Assembly: GCA_001247695.2 (NCBI GenBank)
Contig: LGRX02035483.1
Location: forward strand, 124,001-188,000
DNA length: 64,000 bases
DNA from: Cymbomonas tetramitiformis
Taxonomy: Eukaryota; Chlorophyta; Pyramimonadophyceae; Pyramimonadales; Pyramimonadaceae
Direction: 5' to 3'
The notes below the pieces were generated by a model. That model was given only the letters and a program-made list of their open reading frames with translations, made no database searches and was not told where the DNA came from. A program made the position numbers and the translations under genes. This document shows, in pieces, positions 57,414 to 64,000 of the stretch (positions are counted from its first letter, which is position 1; each line of letters starts with the position of its first letter).

Positions 57414-57937
57414 GTTTGTGATTTATCCAATTTTTAAATTGCAAGAAATCTTTACGTTATTTTCTTAAATCGTTTTGAAATCCACTATTATATACACTCA
57501 CATTCATATATTTATACTTACAGGGCGTATATTGTTTGCTCGTGAGATTACGCGCGTTTCCGTAGGTTATTAAGTATTGTATCTGTCATGGAGTAAGAAT
57601 TAAGAGTTGATGCTTAGTGCGTGTGAAGAATGTGTGCAAGTGATCCGCACATTTTTCACATCAGCAATCACATTGTTGTTATGTGTTAAGAAGGTAATAT
57701 AGAACTCCTCACTACCAAAACAGACATATATGCTTATACCTCTTACGAAAGTCGATTCTCAAGCACACGTTGCCGTGAGGAGTTCACATCCAGAAATTTG
57801 ATTTAATCGTCATATATTGTGAAGCGCCTTCTTAACATAGCCGACGCAATACGTTTTTGTGGTGCTATCCGAAATGGATTCGTAAAAACACGAGACGGTT
57901 TGTTGACAACATCTAACCTGTCGTACAATCAATAAAT
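57414..57937. other. Intergenic region with one element copy
   Basis: AT-rich, with the promoter of the 781-aa gene on its left and inverted-repeat element 7 in the middle. No gene is seen. Confidence 0.5.
57602..57762. mobile_element. MITE-like element, copy 7
   Basis: AAGAGTTGATGC at the left; ATGTGTTAAGAAGGTAAT in the middle; CTCTTACGAAAGTCGATTCT at the right end. Confidence 0.55.
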
Positions 57938-57980
57938 TTCGCGCGCGCGAAGCACCCCCCTGCTTCGCGCGCGCGAAAAA
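57938..57980. repeat. CG-palindrome with poly-C loop, copy 12
   Basis: Perfect 18-bp arms (TTTCGCGCGCGCGAAGCA and its complement) separated by six C. It is the cleanest copy in the window. Confidence 0.9.
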
Positions 57981-58222
57981 AAACGACGTTTAAGAAATCG
58001 GTGTAGTAAGCTCGCGATTGATCGGGCATTTCACCGGGTGTACTCAAACTTTTCTCCAGCAAACGTTTCGCTGAATACCCTTGAACAACGCCTTGACGCA
58101 CACCACTCAACGATGTGACGAGCAAGAAGCAACGATTCTTACGCGCGAACAAGACATCCGATTAATGAAAGCAAAGTTTTTGCTGGAAACTCCGATTCTC
58201 AACTGAGACTGTTTTAGATGTT

Positions 58223-60169
58223 TTATGATTTCTTGTGGGTTTGTGGCATACGTTGGTTGTATTCTTCGTAGGATTTATCAAACAAAGCAACGTGCTCATA
58301 TTCTTTTCGGCAAAACACAACATTGCCATTTTTGTCTTTCTGGGAGATGAACATAAACCTTAGCTCGCATAAATCATCTTGTTTGTCCATCGGATGAACC
58401 TGTTGTGTAACGTGATATGCTTTTAAGAAGACCGCCGTACTTTGAATCCCAAAAGCGTCCTTTGTTGCAGAAAGTGAAATAAACTTCTTCATACGTTGCC
58501 TGGGAAACTTCTTTGAAAACGGCTTAAAGAAATGAATAAAACTGTCGTATCGATCATCCATTTCCACTTTTTTATCTTGCATACATAATTGCACAACGCT
58601 ACAAAAAAACGTCTGGACTTTTTCGTTCTTGATATGTTCGTAAGACGTCCAAGCCAGCGTTAGGAGTCTTGTAAATATCGAGCATCTTTCTAGTTCGCGC
58701 GCGACAGTATCTTTGCTGTTTAAGTGTTTGAATGCTACCTTGTATGTATCATCGTGCATCATAAACGCATAAAACTGTTCTGCGGATATCTTGCCCTGTT
58801 CAATGTCAACAAAACTCCCTGGCGTGTAAGCTTGTACTCCAGGAATTTGAGCGAATTCAATTAAATTCAAGGCGTGCGCCAATAGATTCGAAAGAAATTC
58901 TTTTCCCTTGTAATTTTGTGTAAACACGCATGTTTTGACCACCAGCAGCTTACAGAACATCAATTTATCCTCGGGTTTATTTGTCAAATTCACATATTTT
59001 TCAAGCACTTGCGCGCACATAAGGGATCTGGTTTCATCTACGAAACACCCCTTTAATACCGTCCAGATGTTGTCTTTGCCCGATATCGCTTCAATACGAA
59101 AATTGTTCCAGTACTGTTGATCCCGTTTTTTGTCAGACGTTTTAAGCGGCGACGGGCTTCTGCTGGGACTCGCAGACTTAGTCGGACCTAGAGAGTTTGG
59201 CGATGAGCTTCTGCTGGTACCCATAGACTTAGTCGAACTTGCAGAGTTTGGGGATAAGCTTCTGCTAGGATTCGTAGACTTAGTTAAACTTGGTGTGTTT
59301 GGCGATGAGCTTCTGGTGGAATCTGTAGACTTAGTCGAACTTGAAGAGTCTGACGACGAGTTTCTGCTGGAATCTGTAGATTTAGCCGAACCTGAAGAGC
59401 CTGACGATGAGCTTCTGCTGGAATCTGTAGATTTAGCCGAACCTGAGGAGCCTGACGATGAGCTTTTTGTGGAATCTGCAGAGTTAGTCGAACCTGAAGA
59501 GCGCGGCGATGACCGCACTGCAGGATTTGAGTCTGAGGATGAGGTTTTGGCGAGTGTCTCAACAGTAGGAATACCCGACGTTGCAGGGACAGCGCTGCTC
59601 AGTAAGTTGACATTTACCGATACGTAAGGTTTCGCTGACGAGATGCTTGCATCATCACATTGGACATCTTTCAACAAATCACAAAATAATTCAATAAACC
59701 ACGTGCACAAAACTAGGGACAAAATTCCTCTGGTGATCCGCGACGTTGGTTGCGGCAGTATCTCGCATGCGCTGCAAAAATGTGTATGCGTCTTGTCGAA
59801 GAAGTCGACTTCGAATCCGCGGTAGTCGATACGGTATATACCGACCCTGGCGTCGAACGTAATAAGCGAATTCTTTCCTGCATTTAAAAACTTACAGAGT
59901 GCAGCCTTGTCCGCGCAGTCGTGACTTGTATGGTTTGAAGCACGATGCACAAGTACGTAGCATTCGCTCGTTCGTATAAGCCGCGCGTGATCTTTTATAA
60001 GGCGCACGTTTCTTACGCAAACAGGCATGCTACCGACATCTAAAACAGTTTTCCCGGATAAGTGTAGTATTTCTTGCGACAATTGTAGCATGTGTGTAAA
60101 CTCTTGGGAAAAAATAGTCGTCATACATTTTCCAAGTCGCTGCGAGTTGACAATGCTGCACGAAAGCAT
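58223..60169 (-). CDS. Hypothetical protein with Ser-rich repeats, 648 aa
   Basis: Unrecognised. An N-terminal globular region (about 1-150) is followed by a possible membrane or buried helix (GILSLVLCTWFIELFCDLL). Residues about 215-345 are eight units of about 17 aa (consensus KSTDSSRSSSSGSSGSA), passing into SRSPSP, so the stretch resembles an RS/SP phosphorylation domain. The C-terminal 300 residues are helical and look folded. An AT run about 86-100 nt upstream (60255-60270) may be its TATA element. Possible roles include RNA or capsid scaffolding, but nothing decides it. Confidence 0.75.
   Translation of the reverse strand: MLSCSIVNSQRLGKCMTTIFSQEFTHMLQLSQEILHLSGKTVLDVGSMPVCVRNVRLIKDHARLIRTSECYVLVHRASNHTSHDCADKAALCKFLNAGKNSLITFDARVGIYRIDYRGFEVDFFDKTHTHFCSACEILPQPTSRITRGILSLVLCTWFIELFCDLLKDVQCDDASISSAKPYVSVNVNLLSSAVPATSGIPTVETLAKTSSSDSNPAVRSSPRSSGSTNSADSTKSSSSGSSGSAKSTDSSRSSSSGSSGSAKSTDSSRNSSSDSSSSTKSTDSTRSSSPNTPSLTKSTNPSRSLSPNSASSTKSMGTSRSSSPNSLGPTKSASPSRSPSPLKTSDKKRDQQYWNNFRIEAISGKDNIWTVLKGCFVDETRSLMCAQVLEKYVNLTNKPEDKLMFCKLLVVKTCVFTQNYKGKEFLSNLLAHALNLIEFAQIPGVQAYTPGSFVDIEQGKISAEQFYAFMMHDDTYKVAFKHLNSKDTVARELERCSIFTRLLTLAWTSYEHIKNEKVQTFFCSVVQLCMQDKKVEMDDRYDSFIHFFKPFSKKFPRQRMKKFISLSATKDAFGIQSTAVFLKAYHVTQQVHPMDKQDDLCELRFMFISQKDKNGNVVFCRKEYEHVALFDKSYEEYNQRMPQTHKKS
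59150..59515 (-). repeat. 51-bp coding tandem repeats
   Basis: About seven to eight units of 51 bp encode the Ser-rich 17-aa repeat. Confidence 0.8.
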
Positions 60170-60417
60170 TTGTCTACGCTTCCTTTACGATGTCCTCTAC
60201 TTCCGACATTCGTGTTTTTATCTGACACGCCTTCATACACGCGCGTGTAAAGTGTATATATATATATATCAACCAGTGTTGCGCGTAACACAAACATTTA
60301 CAAAGTTTCCAAAGTACTTTATGAGAAAAAGAAAAAGAGAAACTCGAATCCGCCGGGCGTACGAGTAAACTAATTGGACCGGATGGTGATTTTTCTTCTC
60401 TTCATTTAGGAAAGCGC

Positions 60418-61566
60418 CTACGGCGAGCTGAGACTATTTAGTTCTAATTTGGTAATACCGTGTAACCGACGGACCAAAGCAAATTGTTTGAGGTTTGGTC
60501 TTCGATCGGGTGCGTGCCAATCTCCCATAGTGTCTTTCCTGAAACCGGTGCAAACGAGAGAACGTATGCTAGAATCTGCGCACCGTTCGCAGAGCAAGAC
60601 GATGAAGTTTATATATGTATCGTAATAAGATTCTAAGGCGTGACCTTCCATTTGTTTAGAGATTTCTTCACTGTATAAACAATCGACATCCTGTTGTGGG
60701 AGATAAGCGTTCTCGCCTGTGGTCCAATTGATTATGTTTGTTACGGCGGAAAACCGTGCTACGTCGGACAAAAACAAAGAACGTCGATCCCTGCTGATCG
60801 ATATGGTGTTATACAGGTCACGACCCAGTCTGCGTTCCCAATCGAAATGCACGTCCATATTGGTATTGAAGAAACTTGTGCATTTATCTGTATCCATGAG
60901 TAATTTTATGAAAGCTTTGATACTCTCTTTTCGTTTCTCAAAGTCGTGTAAGTTTTGGTCGTCGATCGAGAACAGGCGCGTTTGGTTCCATTTCCACCGT
61001 ACACATTCGCGAACGAATTGGTCATCCGTAAGACGCATCTGCTCTTTAAGTGGTAACAGATCGTGAGTTGAAAAGCCTGCATACACCGCCTCGGAGTATC
61101 GTCTACACGTCAAGGCTTTTCGCATACAGTTTTGCGTCCGCCTTTCGTTAGGTTTGGTGTTGTACTGCCGCTGAATGGCGCAACAGAAAAGCGCGACAGG
61201 GCGGTTGTATCCCAACATAACCGACAAAATCAAGGAGATTGAGAAGGTATATTCATTCTTTGCGAGTGTCTGCTGATACTCAAGTATTGTCAGCGTTTTT
61301 GAGATAGCATCGTAACGATCTTTCAAATCGGTAACCTTGTTCACGTAAATACTAAGATAGTGTAGATGATGAAGGTGATGCAAAGGCGATATCATGGACG
61401 TCTCCTCCCGACGACTGGCGTGAGAGTAAAAGCAGTGTTGTAACATGTAGAATTGCAAACGGGAGAAATCGTCTTTTTCAAGAGGATTTGGCGCATCGAA
61501 CAAACTGAACACATGTCGACGAATAGATGTCGCATCACGAAAAACGATGTTCTGTGGTGCCGTCAT
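60418..61566 (-). CDS. Hypothetical protein, 382 aa
   Basis: Unrecognised. The ATG at 61566 is favoured over an in-frame Met 18 codons upstream because a TATATATATA box lies about 40 nt before it (61605-61614), inside the longer frame. The protein is helical with many Arg, His and Tyr; one weak hydrophobic segment (SISLILSVMLGY) could be buried. A Cys/Arg-rich stretch lies in the middle. Confidence 0.72.
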   Translation of the reverse strand: MTAPQNIVFRDATSIRRHVFSLFDAPNPLEKDDFSRLQFYMLQHCFYSHASRREETSMISPLHHLHHLHYLSIYVNKVTDLKDRYDAISKTLTILEYQQTLAKNEYTFSISLILSVMLGYNRPVALFCCAIQRQYNTKPNERRTQNCMRKALTCRRYSEAVYAGFSTHDLLPLKEQMRLTDDQFVRECVRWKWNQTRLFSIDDQNLHDFEKRKESIKAFIKLLMDTDKCTSFFNTNMDVHFDWERRLGRDLYNTISISRDRRSLFLSDVARFSAVTNIINWTTGENAYLPQQDVDCLYSEEISKQMEGHALESYYDTYINFIVLLCERCADSSIRSLVCTGFRKDTMGDWHAPDRRPNLKQFALVRRLHGITKLELNSLSSP

Positions 61567-61604
61567 GTTGCGAAAATGGCAGTGAGTGTCGTGTGACAAA
61601 TGTG

Positions 61605-61614
61605 TATATATATA
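61605..61614 (-). promoter_or_regulatory. TATA box of the 382-aa gene
   Basis: An alternating AT run, 39-48 nt before the ATG at 61566. Confidence 0.6.
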
Positions 61615-61830
61615 GGACAACTACTGTATCCTCGATAACGCCAAACAGGAAGTATATGAACTCCGCGTGAAATAATTCAAAAGCGTTTTCGATTGTGTAG
61701 CTTAGACGACATGGACATCAAGTAAACAATACGGTTCAAATGCCATCACACGCCGACTTTCTAATTCTTATTGCGATTTCGCAGCACCTCGAAGCTACCG
61801 TACGTGAAGTGCCGACAAAAGCGTTCGCGT

Positions 61831-62550
61831 TCAGGGCATCGAAAGACGATCCTGTATACACAGAGCGAGATCGTCCGAAAAAACGAACGGATGCGTGACC
61901 GCCGACAGTATGCGGTCAAAATCGCAAGATACGTCGCTGAACAGAAATACCGCGCACGTGTTGTTGACGTATATTCTATTATACCCTTTTGTTGGTGCCG
62001 GCTTTCCAGGAAAGTGTCCGACGATCAAGGCGGAATCCGCATTGGTCATCACCACAGGGTTCAAAAAATAAATCGCAAAGTCCATTTGAGCCTTGACAAA
62101 AAGCGTGGTGGTCTGCGTGTAACTCTCGCAAAAGGTTTTCTTCTTCTTATGCAAATTGTACGTACTGCGTGCGGAGGAAAGCAACGTTTCTTTGGACGCG
62201 TCGGATATGGGGGATGCAGAGGAACAAATCACGTGTTCGCACGTGCGTATTGATGAAGCAATGGTTCGAAGGTTTGTTTCCAATTCGGAATAGTCTCCAG
62301 AACGCAAGTACGATGCAAAGCCTGTCGGTGGGGGATATGTCATAACATAATACAACCACATCCACATATAAAGTACCGTCACGCCGCTCAAGAAGTACAC
62401 CGTCCGCTTTGAACAGTTCGAACCGCGCGGACATGGCGCAAAATCTCCGTCGACGAAACCTGTGTAACCGCGTTCCATACAATCTTTGCAGTTTACGATA
62501 TCGGAGTAAGTCACACTTCGGTCCGTGCAGTGCAAGGCTTTCCTTCTCAT
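61831..62550 (-). CDS. Single-pass membrane protein, 239 aa
   Basis: The ATG at 62550 is favoured because the TATA run (62611-62620) lies about 60 nt upstream of it. The first 46 residues hold six Cys (CTD, CKDC, CPRGSNC), then one membrane helix at about residues 50-70 (VYFLSGVTVLYMWMWLYYVM). The longer part after it contains further Cys and an N-glycosylation site. Possibly a virion membrane protein; no family recognised. Confidence 0.68.
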   Translation of the reverse strand: MRRKALHCTDRSVTYSDIVNCKDCMERGYTGFVDGDFAPCPRGSNCSKRTVYFLSGVTVLYMWMWLYYVMTYPPPTGFASYLRSGDYSELETNLRTIASSIRTCEHVICSSASPISDASKETLLSSARSTYNLHKKKKTFCESYTQTTTLFVKAQMDFAIYFLNPVVMTNADSALIVGHFPGKPAPTKGYNRIYVNNTCAVFLFSDVSCDFDRILSAVTHPFVFSDDLALCIQDRLSMP

Positions 62551-62610
62551 ATCGGATATGAAGCGCGATTGTGGCAAACCAGTACACGAACACGCATACA
62601 CATGGTGGTG

Positions 62611-62620
62611 TATATATATA
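62611..62620 (-). promoter_or_regulatory. TATA box of the 239-aa membrane-protein gene
   Basis: TATATATATA, 61-70 nt before the ATG at 62550. Confidence 0.55.
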
Positions 62621-62777
62621 TACACGTGCACGTATACACTGGGGTTGTGTCAAACCGACTAAATCTCCCTACAGAGGTAGCGGGTATCCGTTGTCTGTAG
62701 ACAGTTCAGCAGGCATCTGTGTACCCAAGAAGTACCACGGACTCGCTCGGTTTGTTCGACGTGTGTTGAAAAACTTG

Positions 62778-64000
62778 TCATCGCGTCCCGTGCAAGTTCT
62801 TGTTGATCCAATCGATGACGTGCGTGACGTTGGCATACACCCCAGGCACTACCGATGACTTGTATGCACACTCGTATCCAAAGGACACCAGACCGAAGAG
62901 ATAGTACTTGTCATTCCGCTTAAAAAAAACACCTCCTCCAGAGTCTCCTTGGCAACTGTCGACGACTTTGTCGTGCACCTTGTGATAAGCGCAAAAGTTG
63001 TCGTCGTTGAGCCGCACGCCTTCAATCGTCGCGGTTCCGCCTGATGGAAGCGCTACGTTGGCGTAACGTTTTTTGCACTCTTCGCGATCGTATACGAACG
63101 TGCTCATGATCATCAGGTGATCGGAAATATGGCCACGGAAGGCGGTGTGCCCCCATCCCAGTGCGTAAACTTTGATCTTCTCAACGTCAATTCGATGATG
63201 AAAGTCGCTTTTGCGTGGATCGTACATTTCGATGGGTTCGAAAGACGAACCGCCGACCAAGAAGACGAGAGCCACGTCGTAGGCCAGAGTGACGGGGTCG
63301 TAAAGAGGGTGTATCACGACGTCTTTCACGGGTATCTCCTCAATACATTCTTGATCGTTGTCTTCCGTCAACATGGTCCGACCGAGATCGGCGTGATGGA
63401 TGCCCTGGTCGCATTTGGCGTCGGCGATCTTGCTTTTTGCAAACTTGGGATTGACGCAATGCGCGGCAGTCAAAACAACGTCCGGTGCGATCAAAGACCC
63501 ACCGCATACGTGCGCGTGCACGTTGTTGTCCGTACGATCGAAGGCGCCCTGTAGCGAGACCATGAAAGAGTATCGATGCGTCACGTTCACTTTGGTTCCT
63601 CCCACGATTCGAGGTATAGTCGATTGACGCTCGACGACCGATGACCCTTTGGTTGAGCGAATAGATTCGTTGGACGTTAACTTGGAAACGCATTTTTTAT
63701 CCTGCGTATGCGACGCGTAAGGGAACTGGAACTTCAACAAAGCGGTCTCATCCGACGAGTTGGAACTCGCTAAATTGGCCGATCCGGAAATGAACTTTCC
63801 GTAAGAGGTGACAGAGTAGAAGCCGAAGAAGGATCGATAATGCGTTTCGCGCGAGGGTTGTGTTATTTCAGCCGTGCTTCGAGTATGCCTGAGAGGAAGA
63901 CAAAATCCGTAACCCATGACATTTTTTATATGCAAACCGTAATCGCCTCGCTGAGGAGACGCGATAAACACGCGGTTGTAATAGGTTGTCTTTGTAAGTG
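62778..64000 (-). CDS. Trypsin-like serine protease zymogen (S1A), 5' end outside window
   Basis: A full S1A domain: activation site IPR|IVGG (Ile codon at 63608), LTAAHC (catalytic His), YDVALV (catalytic Asp), CQGDSGGG (catalytic Ser). DSCQGDSGG places Asp at the specificity position, and SFG and PGVY are in the usual places, so cleavage after Arg/Lys is expected. An N-terminal pro-region of at least 120 aa precedes it. The frame is open to the last base of the window, so the true start and any signal peptide lie beyond. The frame contains an in-frame GTG at 63971 and ATG at 63917, neither convincing. A captured eukaryotic gene; it may process surface proteins. Confidence 0.88.
   Translation of the reverse strand, partial: LTKTTYYNRVFIASPQRGDYGLHIKNVMGYGFCLPLRHTRSTAEITQPSRETHYRSFFGFYSVTSYGKFISGSANLASSNSSDETALLKFQFPYASHTQDKKCVSKLTSNESIRSTKGSSVVERQSTIPRIVGGTKVNVTHRYSFMVSLQGAFDRTDNNVHAHVCGGSLIAPDVVLTAAHCVNPKFAKSKIADAKCDQGIHHADLGRTMLTEDNDQECIEEIPVKDVVIHPLYDPVTLAYDVALVFLVGGSSFEPIEMYDPRKSDFHHRIDVEKIKVYALGWGHTAFRGHISDHLMIMSTFVYDREECKKRYANVALPSGGTATIEGVRLNDDNFCAYHKVHDKVVDSCQGDSGGGVFFKRNDKYYLFGLVSFGYECAYKSSVVPGVYANVTHVIDWINKNLHGTR

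Noticed and set aside
1121..57980. Palindromes considered as transcription terminators
   Set aside because: Several lie upstream of divergent genes or in arrays, and most genes have none at their 3' end.
1..64000. tRNA and rRNA genes
   Set aside because: No cloverleaf with a GGTTCGAATCC-type arm or ribosomal sequence was noticed by eye; a tRNAscan run would decide.

Overview
The window reads as part of the genome of a large nuclear-transcribed eukaryotic DNA virus, or of an integrated copy of one. Genes are packed on both strands with short gaps. The gene mix is typical of large DNA viruses of protists: RING-type ubiquitin ligases, an F-box/ankyrin protein, KilA-N DNA-binding proteins, divergent kinases, a giant repeat-bearing surface protein and captured eukaryotic genes. 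There are no ribosome-binding sites. Many genes instead carry a TATAAATA-like box about 33-60 nt before the ATG, and at least two genes show convincing spliceosomal introns. No major capsid protein, DNA polymerase or packaging ATPase is recognisable here, so placement in the Nucleocytoviricota is inference from style, and neither family nor host can be named.

Layout. 0-9.9 kb: small hypothetical genes, an intron-containing P-loop NTPase/RING gene (minus), an ankyrin-RING gene, a thioredoxin-like gene, and a 1.1 kb non-coding stretch holding three copies of a small inverted-repeat element. 10.2-22.1 kb: two divergently transcribed membrane glycoprotein-like genes (812 aa and about 3,000 aa) sharing one plan: signal peptide, ectodomain, Ser/Asp-rich stalk, one C-terminal membrane helix. 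The larger has seven 303-bp repeats, one of them badly disrupted. 22.3-31.2 kb: an erlin (SPFH) homologue, two tandem RING plus helical-repeat paralogues, a 391-aa unknown, a fragment of a third paralogue and a tandem array of CG-palindromes. 31.3-38.8 kb: an ankyrin-repeat protein and two long, GC-richer unknown genes, one with a possible PD-(D/E)XK nuclease core. 39.1-42.4 kb: a multi-exon KilA-N gene with a duplicated exon-intron-exon block and a duplicated terminal exon. 43-54.2 kb: a Fringe-like glycosyltransferase, two related kinase-like proteins, a possible SAP protein and several unknowns. 55-64 kb: a RING protein, a Ser-rich-repeat protein, two unknowns and a trypsin-like protease zymogen running off the window end.

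How the genes may work together (inference). Five RING proteins plus an F-box-like ankyrin protein suggest heavy investment in redirecting host ubiquitination. The erlin homologue would fit with ER-associated degradation. Two kinase-like proteins share a signature, and one of them shares a roughly 230-residue C-terminal domain with a RING protein, so one uncharacterised module is attached to two different enzymatic heads. The two large membrane proteins, the protease and the glycosyltransferase fit a virion-surface or entry/egress role.

Two families of dispersed non-coding elements occupy the gaps: 12 (CG)n palindromes with a poly-C/poly-G loop, and seven elements of about 160 bp with AAGAGT/ACTCTT inverted termini.
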